64,000 nucleotides of DNA from Paragonimus skrjabini miyazakii (GCA_014338405.1 JTDE01000292.1:159537-223536); one strand, 5' to 3'. Shown: positions 24,250 through 36,830, numbered from the stretch's first letter. Made by a program: numbers and translations. Notes: generated by a model from the letters alone, not told the origin.

Positions 24250-26381
24250 GTTTATTGCATGGAATTGGCCGTGTTGCTCCAGGCGACTCGTTTCACACGC
24301 TATAGCACAATCACAATCCTAGGTTAGCGACGTTCTGCAAACAATGTTGAACAATGTAGGCCATCTGGTTCTATTTATGCACAAACTGCTGACTCAGACA
24401 GCTAACCTGCTGTAGGACTTTTAATCCTCTTGTAGCCAATGCAAAACCCACTTACCGACCCTTTGTACTGTTTTTGCTACCCGCATCTTCAGCATATTCC
24501 TGGGTTATACTCTGGTGACTAATCAGAACTAGTGAGCGTTTTGTCGAGGTTTGTGGTTGATTGCAATCGAAATGTCAAGCTCGACAAACAGCCGGAAACC
24601 GGACCTTTTATCATAGTATCAAAGTAAAGTGTGCTAAACATTGTTAAATGTGGTGGATTATTTACGGTAACGGGCAACGCCTTGAGGGTGTATGTTGTCT
24701 TAACTACTCATTAAGGCATCCTTGACCAGTCCTTTCGAGACAGTCACAAAATTTGTGAATAACCATGTGAAACTGAGAAAGCCAAGCACATACGGATAAT
24801 TTTTTCAAATTTACATCTGCATGGAATACAATGTATGACTTGATGGAGCGTAGTCATAAAGCAGCCAACAATATTTTTTTACTGTATAAACATGCAACTC
24901 ATATTCCCCTCTGCCATTCTAGTCTTCCAGATGGGATTTTGTGGCTAGTAAGTTGTAACACGCAGCTAAGCTTGAAGGTTTACCAGAAGCTGTTTAGAAT
25001 TACCGAGCGAGTTCAGTACATGCCAGATCCTGGCAAACAATGTGGTTTATAACATTAAACTTCGGACTAAGTACAAGAAATTAAACTCATAACTGTTCTC
25101 TAGGACTAGCTCATCTATATTATGGTATATCCGTCAGGATAAACAATTACCGTAATATCTCGCCACATACGATTGCGGCTTTAGGGCATAAAATTCGTAG
25201 CACATAGAAACTCTATTCACATACGGACAAAGATATTTCGTCAGAATTTCAATAGGTAACATTCATCTAAAGGACTAATGGTTCCACCTATTAGAAACCA
25301 GTTCTATGGGCATTCCATGAGACGGGCATCAACTGTCAGTTCAGTAATGTTCAACCACTCAGTTGTAGGTGGCAAGTACCCTAAACTAGTCAGCATTAGC
25401 TATATTCAATGCTACCTGTACTGAAGCTACTGGAAATTGTAAATAGGCAATTGTTAACAAATGAACAATTTGAACATTCTTATTGAAGTGATTCACGGCA
25501 ACAGTTGGACGATTCGATGGTCACTGCAGTACAGGCACATCAGTTAGCCTACTATTAGTATGTCTAGGATTAACTGTGATTACCGCACCTCTAAGAAGTC
25601 CCGCTTTATGTCAATAACGAGACGGTAGACAATCGAGTTGTGTTTGTTTAATTCCTTTCATTCCTTCAGCGAAGTTTATAAAAATGTTTAGTACTCAACT
25701 GCGTCCCGTTTGGCATGCATAGTTTATAGCTATGTCAAACCCCATTGCGTTTTATCTGGACGGTATATGATGGAGATTAACAGAGCTTCACCGAGTGAGG
25801 ACAAGCTTAGTGCTTACCTAATTACCGCTTCAGGGGTTGGTGACATATGTACATCAAGCTAAAGCGAGTGTATCACCTTCCACTTCACGGCTGTATAAAA
25901 CAAAAGGACCAAAGTGGCAGAATTACATACGCGTAGTGGATCGATACGGTGTAACGCAGACGGATCATGCATCTCTCTCCCAAGCGACTCCAATCATGCC
26001 GAAGTGAGGAACAGGCAATATTCAGTTATCCGACTCAGTTAAATGTCAGCCACTGAGATCTCCGTGCACTGGACAGATTCCGGTGATATACTTCCGCCTC
26101 TACTCTCTGCCAAAATGCGTGAGTGTCATAATATGATGGATGACCAAATCCGAGACATGATTAATCAGATACAGTGAAATATCTGGATGCAATTGTCAGA
26201 TGTAGCAAAAGTACGTAGCGGAAGGATTGTAAACAGTACGAACGACCGAACAATCATCCCCTAACGAAATCGGGCTATTGGGAATGAAATAGCAAATAAA
26301 AATCCGCGATGGATGGCATCAGCCATACCCAAGGAACCATCAGAAATGTATACCACGTTTGAACACAAACGTAATTGCGTT
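24250..26381. other. Non-coding stretch, nothing recognised
   Basis: The first few hundred bases would be the promoter and 5' UTR of the minus-strand signal-peptide exon if that is real; no TATA-like element stands out. The remainder, including the frame at 24831-25052, has no recognisable content. Confidence 0.4.
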
Positions 26382-26465
26382 GTGGATTGGAATTCCACAA
26401 ACAAGAGCGTGTGAGTGGCGAAAATACCTGCGAATTGGACAATGAAGGTCTTGCTTTATTATACT
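26382..26465 (+). repeat. LTR-like repeat (copy 2)
   Basis: Related to 14262-14350, with the same order of blocks (GTGG..TGGAATT, GCGAATTGGACAATGAAGG, TTGCTTTATT). The AATAAA of the other copy is AATGAA here. The two copies are about 12 kb apart in the same orientation, with several unrelated elements between them, so they are more likely two solo remnants than the ends of one element. Confidence 0.35.
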
Positions 26466-28744
26466 ACTCTACGCTAAAATGAATCCAATTTACTCCACAC
26501 TGTGCTGTAATGTTTCGAGCGGTATATGATAATACTGAATCGCCAGAAAGTTTCAGCTCTAGTAAATCACATCAAGATGAATGTTCTTTTGATATTATTG
26601 TTGTATTAATTAGAACAGGACTAGCCGAATGGGATTTGCCACTAAGATCAAGAGTTAGATAAACCACACTCGATATAGTGAACTTCACACAGTGTAGCGG
26701 ACTGGGATATATGTGAGATCTGTGTGCCCGGTAATAACTCGATTTTTTCGATGTGAACGTTACACTGACCGACGACGCATACACTGAAAATAGCCAAGCG
26801 CTTGTGCAATGATTACCAGTACCACCTCGAGGGAGTAAAGACGAACGATTCGTGACCAATAATTGACTACTATTTTTCATCATCTATGGTTGTGTTGATT
26901 GTCGACTTAGTGTCAGTGACACCCTGTGATTCACCCATCATTAACTCGAGAAACCGGATTGTTTAATCAATAAACCGTTTAAAAGTACAATGTAGCCTGT
27001 CTAAATCTAGTTAGATAGATGAAAGGAACTCAAATAGTCAGTGACTGCGTTCCAGACGATCTACACTGACTAGCATGCTGGCCTGAAGGTAGGTACAAAC
27101 TGACAAATTCATACATCCCGATAAGTTATCACTAGCTTCTTCATCAACAGGCAATTGCTTTTTGCAAAAAAATGAACAAACTCTATAAGAATGAGCAGTC
27201 AGATGGCTGAATTTTGCTTCAACACCCTGCATAAAAAGTGGACTATGCAAAAACTGTGAAAATAGCGACGGCAAAACTATATGGTCACCCTAGCGCTGTA
27301 ATTCTGTGAATATCTAGTACAATATTCTTTCGGCAGTTCGTGTCAGTCAATCGGCAAATCGATTGGACTTACTTTCGATAAACTATCGTAAGCAACAACT
27401 CCATCTCCCACGTATTTGCCTCATTGTGGGGGACCTACTGTCTGTATCTCTTGGAAAATGTGTACACACGACAGGCCAATGTGATTCACCGGTGTCCTAT
27501 GGGGTTGTGTTAATAACTATGGCGAACCGGTCTAAAACTGTCATCTGTCGAAGAACCACTAACTCCCTCCTCAAATTTGGCCTGGGAATTGGGTAGTTGG
27601 CACATCGTAAAATTAAACAGACAGCAAAAAGTGTTCCACTGCACCAGCAAGCATCATTTCAACATCTAGTATGATCGATACATATTTTCCAAAGACTGGA
27701 ATAATCCCTATAGGGTCCGCGATCTGTCGTCGCTAGTGCCTCAGGTGAAATACACGTGCTCATTTTGAAGCTTGAATCGGTGATGTCCTCATGTATTAGA
27801 CCCGTTCATGTTATAATTGTTTATCGCTGGATCAAGAGACAAGTCATGAAACATAATTTTCATTGCCTACTTGAGGTTGGCTCATCCGGTTATTGATTAG
27901 ACAAAACGGTTTAATTCGTTTTTACATACTTCAATAATGTTTTTCATTCATTGTCGCTGCACAGTTCTTGTCAGGGCGTTGAGGTTTAAAGCACTTTTGA
28001 ACACTGAAATATTCTGTTTTACGCTGAAACCTCGCTGTAGATTTTTTCGATAAAATTATCTGTCATCTCCTTACTTTCACTTAATGAATGTCTTTTGGAC
28101 TCCTGAGATAAAACGTAATAGTACCTGGGCTTATCGGAGTCTGGTTAATATCTGGTGCAACTAAGTAGTGGATTAGCTTACCAGTTAACTTAGAAGAGAC
28201 TCTTTTGTGAAAATTCGGAGCTGCTGCTGGATTCGTATCAACACTAAACGCCCAACCAGCTGCGCTGCGTAGCCACGCAGGGAGATTTGAAACTTCACCA
28301 GTCCCTGTTTCTGTTGCTGGTCCAGACCGACCGAAACCCAGGTTTTTCATAAATGGGTCCCTACTAAATTAACAAATCTTTTGTTCTACTTAATAGTAAT
28401 ACAGATCGACTGATGTTGGTAGATTTCAGGGTGAACGACTCGAGAAATTCTGTCAGGCAGCGGATCTGCTGGGTCATTTGTTGGATTCCGTATGGGGTGA
28501 CTGGGTCTAAAAGTGAGATTTATGAGCTCTTGGTATGGCTTCGTAGCGCAACTGGTAAAACGGGTGTAGAAACTCGAATTTTTTACTGTAGGATCTTTTC
28601 GAAATACTTCTGATGCTTTAAACAGCATCTGATGGAGTATTAAGGTTATCTTTGTCCAGTTCTTTGAGATATAACATGGATAAAATGAAGGTAGAATCAA
28701 ATCAAACTGAACATGACCCTAGGTTGATCGTGACCTTCGCATTA
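26466..28744. other. Non-coding stretch, nothing recognised
   Basis: Frames at 26572-26883, 27038-27274, 28081-28350 and 28386-28700 have no family resemblance I can name. Confidence 0.45.
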
Positions 28745-28909
28745 AGGTAAGACTACCGGCTGACCCAGTTCGGAAGGAAACACTAAACTCGAGTTTCGCT
28801 TTTACTAGAGCTCATCAGTACAGTGCATGTTCTTGTCCGAGCCGAAATTCGCATCCCCACCCTTGTGTTTGTGAGACAAGCGTGTTAACCACAACACCAA
28901 TAACCTCAC
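28745..28909 (-). repeat. Hammerhead-bearing tRNA-like SINE, copy 1
   Basis: The minus strand starts GTGAGGTTATTGGTGTTGTGG then TTAACACGCTTGTCTC, a tRNA-like head whose A box TGGTGTTGTGG matches the polymerase III consensus at 10 of 11 positions. A B-box-like GATGCGAATTTC follows, then the hammerhead core, then CTTCCGAACTGGGTCAGCCGG, which resembles the shared tail of the other copies. The end of the tail has diverged. It encodes no protein. Family members in this window are at 42.7, 43.0, 51.3, 56.3 and 63.9 kb. Confidence 0.75.
28781..28827 (-). ncRNA. Type I hammerhead ribozyme, core intact
   Basis: The minus strand has the conserved box CUGAUGAG, a stem-II hairpin (GCUCUAGUAAAAGC, outer three pairs GCU/AGC), GAAA, and a short stem III in ACUCGAGU (A-C/G-U pairs closed by UCGA), with U at the expected cleavage position. 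The stem-I strands are CACU(GU)A upstream and UAGUG downstream, which would pair over 5 bp apart from a two-base bulge. All core bases known to matter (CUGAUGA and GAAA) are present. Layout and minimal stem III match the ribozymes of schistosome Sm-alpha repeats. Self-cleavage is plausible but untested. Confidence 0.7.
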
Positions 28910-31011
28910 AATATACACGAATGAAAGATCAGATTCAAATACCCAACCACAAATACAAAATTAACTTCCGGTCAAATGGAATTTAGTCAACTGACACTGA
29001 GTACATACTAGGACCACTGATCCATCGATTGGCTGAGTATTAGCGTTTGGGCTTTTCGAGCTATCTAACATGAATTCTACAGGCTTGTATTGAATCAAGG
29101 CTCCGGCTGAGTGTATCACAGCAGCCTGAGATGACTGTATTCTTCTGTCGTGATCATTTTTCCAAGTTTCTTTGATTTATCGATTGTGTTCCCTTCTAGA
29201 ATCTGACTCGTTCAGTCTTACTCGTAAACGTATGAAAACACATCAGTGGCATTTTTATTTGATGAACAATAAACTGGAGGTTGTTATCATAACAGAAAAA
29301 GAGAGTAAGTGTTATCACTACATAAACTAATTTTCGGCAGTGATAATTTGCAATAGTGCCTTTTTATGTAGCAAGCAGTCGACATATGTGATATTTATTC
29401 CATTGGAATATTCCTTCACAGTAACGTTCTTCTGAGCATCGATATTGTTTGGTGAGTTACCTAGCTAGACCACAGCTGTTTGTAAGATGATATGGTATAG
29501 ATGAGATTGATTGAACATTCGTCGGAAAGGTTGAACAATGCTGCGCAATTCACTGTCCACTACTAGAGTGTACTGTATTTATTAGTTGGATTATATAATC
29601 TGTTCAAATCACGCAGTTGGGTGACACCCCCAGTTAGTAAGCTCTCTAATTAAACCTATCAGATTTTGTCACTTGATTCCAGGACTTTATATCCACTATA
29701 GCTACGTGATAGATAGAGAAGAGGTGCTATGTAGAAACAATTTCACCTAGTCAGCACAACAATCTGGGTAAGGTACCAATACACGTCTGAAGTAATTGCT
29801 ACTAGTCAACATGGATAAAAAACGTTGTGATCACTAGTGCACGATTCCTGTGCAGTTTAAGGTTAACTATCCAAGCTTATCATAAGACTGCAGCGGACTC
29901 TAAGTCTTTCATGCCCATCTGAAAACCTGCTTCAGTGTGCTCTTAAAATGACGTAGTCGATTTACTCCGATGGATGACACAAATCTAGGCAGTTTTTTCA
30001 TTTTGTTTTTGTACTGGCCAGTCCCAATAATATCTGATTTTCATCTACTGTCATTTGATGAATTCTTAGTGTAAAATGTCAGAGGTAAGAACTGAGGACT
30101 ACTCACATTTAACCGATGCTTCTATATTCAGATTTACATCCAGCCTCTTTCGGAACGGCCACTATATCTTTTCCATGCTAAAATATAGGGCTAACACTCC
30201 GTGCTCAGATGTCATTAATTCACGACTGTATATTAGTTCAAGATGATTCCAGAGGGACTCCAATGTTGTTCTGTGCTACACCTCTGTGGTCCCTTACGTT
30301 TTCGGAAGACATCCAAACTCGAGACAACATAAACGCACTCAGTAAGTGCAGTCGTCACACAATAACTCATAGGTGAAACAAATCGGATGAGGCTTTCCTT
30401 GTATCACCACGTATGCTCCAAAAATGTGAACGTGCGTTTATAGTATTTTCGTCAACCAGCTCGTTTTCTAACGCGCATGGGTGTCCATGGAGATGCCTTA
30501 CGTATGCCCAGACAAGTCTAAACTACAGGGGCCGCGTTTGCGCAGTGGAGCAGGAAAAGTAAACGGAACCATAAAACTGGAGTCATCATATCGCTCGAGG
30601 GGATGTACCAAGAGCTAGTCGGGTTGACCACCACATGTTGTGTATTACCGAAGCCTGAATGTGTCCACTAAAATGTATGCTCATTACGCAGTCGCCCAAT
30701 CATGTTCCGACTACTGTGGTCCACTGACACATTACTTAAATTGCGTGTTTTTTTCCAGTATTGCCACTTCAGCATGCTTCTTCCGCTCTCAATCCATACC
30801 TAGTGGACGCGATGCAACCTGTGTTGATTGGACACTGATATTATGGAACAGCACCAGATGAAGTAATCTGTACATCTTAAAAAACCTGGTGTCACGTAAG
30901 TATGACATCGGTACACAAGAACATACCATCAGCACCTCATACACCAGTAAAAATGTACACTCAAATGTGGCCATTCTCGAAAAGATTTGAAAACTTCAGC
31001 GTCTCGCCGCC
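28910..31011. other. Non-coding stretch, nothing recognised
   Basis: No family motif in any frame. The part near 30640-31010 may include decayed sequence of the RT scrap at 31012-31194 (minus). Confidence 0.45.
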
Positions 31012-31194
31012 CTAATGTAACCGACAGCTTAGATGTGACACTCCAATCGAACCTAATAGAAGGTCATCTGCATAGTGCTTAATACGGTAATCAAAAATGT
31101 ATGTATTTGGAAGTTCAGTGACGAATGCACGGGTTCGGGGCTGGAGGCTTAAACCACCCGGACCCGGTGAGTGTCCGTTAATCTGATCAATCAT
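31012..31194 (-). pseudogene. Reverse-transcriptase fragment with YADD box
   Basis: Sixty codons on the minus strand containing ELPNTYIFDYRIKHYADDLLLGS. The arrangement (I.)DLPN ... I+(H/L)YADD+LL is typical of motif C of Jockey/CR1-group LINE reverse transcriptases, and the preceding LSLQPRTRAFVT would align with the stretch after the PQGSVL motif. Flanks on both sides lose similarity at once. Clade cannot be fixed from so little sequence. A chance match is possible but unlikely because of the YADD context. Confidence 0.5.
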
Positions 31195-31602
31195 AGAAAA
31201 AAGGGCATAGCACCGCTCTTGAGGATTACAGCATTCATCAAGAACGCAGTAAAATTACGAACCAAACAAGGTTTTGATTAACTTGGAATCGCCTTGAAAC
31301 GATCTCTTTAGCAACAACTAACAACCTTGGAAGGAAGGTCTTTGCAGCGGCTGATAACCCTCTAAGAAAAGAACTGCCATCTAATGAAAGTCCAAGGACG
31401 GGGCTTGGAATGCTTCTTGTCACTATCTCGTCGGCCGCTGTCGGACACTCGTCAGAGAAGACTCCAATTTCCAGAAAACTCGGTGTAATTGCTTCACGAA
31501 TGGCGCAAAACATTACAACTTGCTCGTAACGTTGTGTTATTCTCAATCCATTTATCAATAACATGTTAAACACGATGCCCAAACTGTTTGACTTCATTCG
31601 TA
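31195..31602. other. Uncharacterised open frame region
   Basis: A 119-codon frame on the minus strand (31238-31597) lies upstream of the RT scrap in the same direction. It shows no RT or endonuclease motif that I recognise and could be chance or a decayed upstream part of that element. Confidence 0.25.
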
Positions 31603-31632
31603 ATAAATTTAATGTGCATAAATTTAATGTGC
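31603..31632. repeat. Tandem duplication of 15 bp
   Basis: ATAAATTTAATGTGC occurs twice in direct succession. It is probably a simple slippage event. Confidence 0.85.
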
Positions 31633-31639
31633 ATAATAT

Positions 31640-32112
31640 TATCTAAAACAACCCTCAACATTGGCAAGGATATGTTATTCTCCGCCTTTCACGTACTTTT
31701 CCGAATTTCGTTACTACTTTTGGCACTCCGCTTACACGTTCGTCTTTTGGTTTGGGCCTTGCTGTACTGTCTGGATTTCGTATGGTCCATTTTTCGACCT
31801 TGTCTTCTTATTGGTCACATGCCCTATGAACAGGAACGAGTTCGTGGCCATGTTGTCTTCAGACTAAGCGACATAATACAGCCCTGATTGAAGGCGTCTT
31901 CTTCCTGTATTCTCGCTTTAGCCCTAGGTGTATGGGTTAGCTGGGAATTTCTGAGTTAATCGTGTATACTCTGTCGTCCGTTGTTCAATCTCCCTATCCA
32001 TGCCTTTGTCTACCGTGTCGTTAACCTTTGTTCTGTTGTCCGTTGTTGCCAAATTGTGCGCTCATAGACCATAGATCCAGTTAGAACCGAACTGCTCGGC
32101 GACACCAACGCT
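31640..32112 (+). other. Possible solo LTR followed by a primer-binding-like site
   Basis: Pyrimidine-rich stretch, open in two frames that encode only hydrophobic residues. It ends with CTCGGCGACACCAACGC at 32096-32112. That end resembles TGGTGACCCCGACG, the sequence complementary to tRNA-Trp that CsRn1-type Ty3/gypsy elements of flukes use as primer site, with about 10 of 16 matches by eye. No partner LTR is seen in the window. An alternative is a pyrimidine-rich intron or UTR. Confidence 0.2.
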
Positions 32113-35100
32113 AAACGATGAATGGGTATGAATTAAGTCACTAATGAGTTGTTGAAGTTTAATTAGTTAAGGATCAACAATTTCAGGTCACGACACGTCA
32201 GCTGCACGTCGCCGGGCAGTAACAAGTTTGGTGGGTGCACATTAAGCACGCAGAAGAGATGAACAGGAAGAGAAGTGCACATTTTGAGCACTAGGAAAAA
32301 ATTGCTCGGCTTTTGAATTGCGTTTTGAAATGCATGGAAGTTCATGTTCCCGGAATCCCAATCAAGGAGGAGTGAACCGAAATAGATTCACTTTGACTGA
32401 AATTTCGAACTGTGAACTTCTTTGTTGGTTGTTTCACTTAATAACAGATAAGATCGAATGTTAGTAGCGGGTGGTCTGTGTGTCCAAGTAATGAGTTGAT
32501 AGCCACTCCGTCAACTAGGTGACTCTCGCCCTTGATAACCAAATCAAGCACAGAAGAGGTCTGGCCAGAACCGTGCCACATCAAGAGGGCAGCATGCTTT
32601 TACCACGCATTTTGCAGTGTCAACATCGTGACAAAAGGCCGAAAATCCGTTCTCATAATACGGAGAAGACAGTGATAACCAGTTTGTCTTGGGTATATCA
32701 ATGTCAGCGATAGTAGGAAGGTGAGAAAAACGCTGAATTCCCGGCAAGTTTTCCAGTTTTTTAAGAACAACGTCCTCACCAGATGTAATGAATGAAACAG
32801 AACAATAGATAACCCTCACTAGGAATCTGTTTTGGTCACAAACTGTTAGTCGTAAACAAAGAGAGTCACATTTGTCCGGTGGCCGTAGGTGTCGAGAGAC
32901 TGTGATTAAGAAAGATCACGGACCTCCAATTTTCCCTCGGAGGTAGTCGACACGCTAAATTGCTACCAGTGTTCGTTGAAGGCCAGATCTTCACAAGAGT
33001 GGATAGGTGGAGGTGCATCATAAGTCAACTGACTTCTGTAGGTTCATTGAGTAATCTCAGATGGTTTGCATACATGCAGTCGAGAGCCACTCGTCGTTCG
33101 ACTGTGTAAGGAAAGAGAGAAGGGCGCGAGGAAGAGATTGAGAAAGGGGAGGACGCGGGTGGCAGAATTGTAGTGATCGCCTTTCCGTGTCCCGTAGCCA
33201 CGAAATGACTCTTTGAATGTGGGTAACGCCTTGTCAAGGTTTGTGTTTTGATGAGCGTCAATGTGATATGCCCCACCTGTTTCTGATATGCCAGAATAGA
33301 GGTTCTTCTGAGTACATGTTTCCTTAGAGCTTTGTGAAGAGGATGTGCTGTTTTTCAGTCTCGAAAAATGGCGTGTTTAATTACATGGTCGTTAATGTTA
33401 ACCGGGTGATATTTGATCCTATTCAAAGAACATGCTAAAGGAAAGGACCAAAAGTGGGAAATTTTAATGCAGGAGGAAAACAAAACAAAACCTTCTGATC
33501 ACAGATTTTAAGTTAAAAATATCGTGAATGAAGAACAAGAGAGGGCTACATCCCTTGTAAAGATCATTCCCGACTTGTGCCTGAGGTCTTTGTAGATGGC
33601 TGACCAGGAGGGACTCCCTGGTTGGTTCACCCTGCCGGAGTTGATGAGGAAGTAGGAAATAGACACATGGAGGGCGGCACTACGAAATTGGGCTTGAAGT
33701 CCGTTGTAAAATACGCTCTTGTTTTGCCCACTGGAAGACGTTTCTTTCTTTCTTCTAAAGAGCGGTCGAGAGAAACTGCCGTTACGCTGGTTTGCACGGA
33801 TTTCAATTCAGCAGTTTTATCAAGCACTGCCCCAGTGTTCAACTTGCTAGGTAACGTGACTTGGAGAACAATCGACTTTGTGACAGTTTCGGAGTGCAGT
33901 CTGCTACAGGAAACAGATTAGGTAAGATCCGATGGGAAGAGAAAACGCAAAACTGACCGGGTCTGGTAGCTTTGGGAGAATGAACTGAGGAACTGTTCCC
34001 ATAGCAATACCCTTATCTCGCAGGGAATTGAGTCTTTAAGGTTTGCGACAGACTTCTCAATCTGTACTGCTGAATTTTTGCTGCATCACGTCAGAGAATG
34101 GGTAGAGATACATTTTCGTTTAGAAAGGTCAGTTCTGTTCTTATCTCCGTGGGTTCATGCTGAGTGTCCTCCAAAGCATTTCCCATAAACAACAGTAGTG
34201 CAGTATTTCAATTCATGCGAGTTTTGTTATGGCATTCGTACCCTGGTTATGGTATGAAAAGATACAACTGATATGCTTCAATCAAAGTGCTTCTTTTCAG
34301 ACAAAAGTTACTCGAATGTTCAGTTAAACTCAAAAATTTCAAATAAATGTAAATGATGTACACCATTCAGAATTCTCGAGCACATCTCTTGAAAGACGTT
34401 CTGAAAATCTACAGATCTGATTCTGATGACCACATGGATCGAATGGTCCATATTTGTCGTCAAGTGTACTATAGTGGGTGGGACACATTTTAGGTGAGTT
34501 TGTATAGCTCTACTCTGAACTATTAAGATTTCTGACTAATCTGACATTTCTGTGAATATTTACAAACGGAGTCAGCTGGTTATACCCATTGAAATAATAT
34601 AAAATATGGTCTGTTCAATTCTCACATACAAAGTGCAACTGAATTAATCGAGCTCCGTCTGAAAACGTGTACAACTCGAGACACACTTAGACTTCATTAA
34701 ATATTCAACCTTTCCGTTAGGTGCTCGAAGTAGTAGCGACTTCAAATTCAAACACTGGCCAATACACTTCAGTTATTACAGATTGTTACTGAGTCTACAA
34801 TTTCATTAAATACTTTCTCAAAATGAACAGACCGACTAAGTACTGTTTAAAGAAGTGTTTGCAAGGTGAAAATTATTTAATGGTTATCGGCTGGAATCCG
34901 TAAGACTGGTTCCTGGTAATGCTTGTTGCATCGCTCTTTTCGTTTTTAATAACGTTACACAATGATACAAATTTTGCAACGAATTTCCACACTGGTTGTC
35001 TTGAACACGTGAAATAACAGCGACGGTTGCAAGAGTACTCAATTGACAAACGTTTCTGCGCGAGTTGGTTACAGTTGCCATATGTAACAGTGGCTAATTT

Positions 35101-35898
35101 CATTACGCATTGATTTTATCCTATACCATCAATTATCATTGCAAACACCAGGGTCTACTCAATTGTTTCATACCCTATACTGATTTGGTAAAACCTTTAT
35201 TCCGATCAGATCAGACCGTTTTCCTAAACTTGGCGACCAGTTGTGGTTCATTCACCTATACGATCATGTTACTCATCCGAAATATTGAGAAAAGACGATG
35301 CAATGTTCACAGTATAACCGTGGCAACCACGTCTAACTTAGCCCGTTAAAAAACCACTCAGAATGTTGAATCCATACTCGGCTATACAACAGTCTACTAG
35401 ACCATGTCCTAATAAGGTGTGCTTAACGCAAAATTTGATTTATGGGGATAGCCAGAAGTTTGTTCGCCTGATTTGATAATAGCGTGGGTCGAGCTCTTTT
35501 AGTTTGTTAACTTGAGGCCTCAAGTCCGGTGTATTGACAAGCAAAAGATTTGCGGTTTGCACTGAACACTTGATGAGTCGTTCCGATTGGTTTGATATAT
35601 ACCGAGGTCAGCTGTAAATTTTAGCACATTTTTAACAACAGTTTTAACGTTTACCATAGAAATCTTACCCAGGAAGACTCTGATTGACTGATCTTTCCCA
35701 CGGTACTAGGCTGGTGTAACTGACGAATCGCCAACTACCGAGATATAGCACCCAGGTGCAGCTTGGTGTGTCGAAAACATATAATCAACAAAACTGCCGC
35801 AAAGCAACCACATTGTCGTTTTAATGAAGCCATATAAAGGAGTTCGAGTATATATAATTGTGTATATACAAACGTTTTGTATTAAGCCTGATGATAAA
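32113..35898. other. Non-coding stretch, nothing recognised
   Basis: Frames at 32544-32819, 33025-33276, 33622-33921 and 35110-35349 carry no known motif. A mostly purine stretch at about 33108-33160 (GGAAAGAGAGAAGGG and following) is the only compositional oddity. Confidence 0.45.
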
Positions 35899-35940
35899 AC
35901 ACTGAAATCAAGCTTGTTTGCTATGCTATTCTTCTCATGA
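35899..35940 (+). repeat. 42-nt block shared with 4895-4936
   Basis: Second copy of the block at 4895-4936, six mismatches over 42 nt. It stands about 70 nt upstream of the plus-strand Penelope-like RT fragment and in its sense direction, so it is probably part of that element's 5' region. Confidence 0.5.
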
Positions 35941-36011
35941 TTAAATCGGGCATGTTCACGGGACTTAAACAAATTAAAAATACCCACTGTTTCCACTGGA
36001 TAAAGTAAATT

Positions 36012-36830
36012 ACGTTGACAAAATGCTAGATATTTTCTCTGACCGATTCAAGTTCCGAAAGCTGGACTCGGTGAAAGATAAAAGAGTCGATAGAGATATG
36101 AATATCCAAACCGTTTCGCCGGATGAAGCAGACTGGTATGATTGACGAAGTTATTTTTGAGAAAACCAGATCGACAGGTGCGTTCACTCCAACGCTGAAT
36201 AAACCTATCAATATTCATTAAGATGGGTTACCATTTTATCCGATTCTTGACATGAACGGTTCATCACATCATGGTCTAGTTAGATCGAATTCTTGAAGCT
36301 GTTATAGCAAGAATAAGTTCACACATTCTGAAAGATACGATTGAGTTTGTAAAATCTGTTGACTCATTCAAAGCTGAGAATCATCAGTTGCTTCCCTAGA
36401 TATTACGTTGCTATTCAAAAATGTGCCGCCTGAAGAAACAGTAGAATACGTATGTGATTACACTGAGCGGAACCAAATGAAGGTTAGTGTTCCGATTGGA
36501 AAAATTAAAGACCTTGTTATTTTGCATCTGCATTGTTTAATTTCGGTTCAACAGCGAAATATATGGACAGGAAATGGAGGTAGTTACGGGGTTTCCACTT
36601 GGCTCAGTGTCCATGGACGTATTTGTGGCTAATCCTATAGGACCCGTAATTTCCGAATTTCTGTTCAATAACTGCTATGTAGATGACATATTCGACATGA
36701 CCAAATACAGCGCTGATGTATATGGCCTTCTACTGGCATTTAACCATGTACACCCGAATATACAGTTTACTCAAGAGGAAGAGAAAAAAGGTGTTTTCTT
36801 TTTTTGTGGTAAGATACCGTAAAGTGGACA
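36012..36830 (+). pseudogene. Penelope-like element, reverse transcriptase domain (broken)
   Basis: Penelope-like RT in several frames. KMLDIFSDRFKFRKLDSV opens it. PFYPILDMNGSSHHGLVR (about 36232-36285) is the counterpart of the conserved (L)RPIL(S/D)MNGSP.H segment. LKDTIEFVKSV precedes SLDITLLFKNVPPEET (about 36393-36440), which is motif A with Asp. GFPLGSVSMDVFVA (about 36586-36628) is the GSPLGP.LAD.F motif. YVDDIF (36676-36693) is the catalytic box, and FNHVHPNIQFTQEEE (about 36740-36784) follows as in intact relatives. After 36830 similarity stops before the GIY-YIG domain. Stops and frame changes make it inactive. Confidence 0.87.

Noticed and set aside
31588..31887. Hydrophobic frame as a membrane protein
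   Set aside because: The hydrophobicity follows from a pyrimidine-rich stretch (T-rich codons), and the duplicated start comes from a 15-bp tandem duplication.
33622..33921. 99-codon frame as a coding gene
   Set aside because: Overlapping open frames on both strands of the same stretch and no motif suggest a chance frame.
35885..35915. CTGATGA...GAAA just upstream of the Penelope-like RT as a hammerhead
   Set aside because: The intervening TAAAACACT has no complementary ends, so stem II is impossible.
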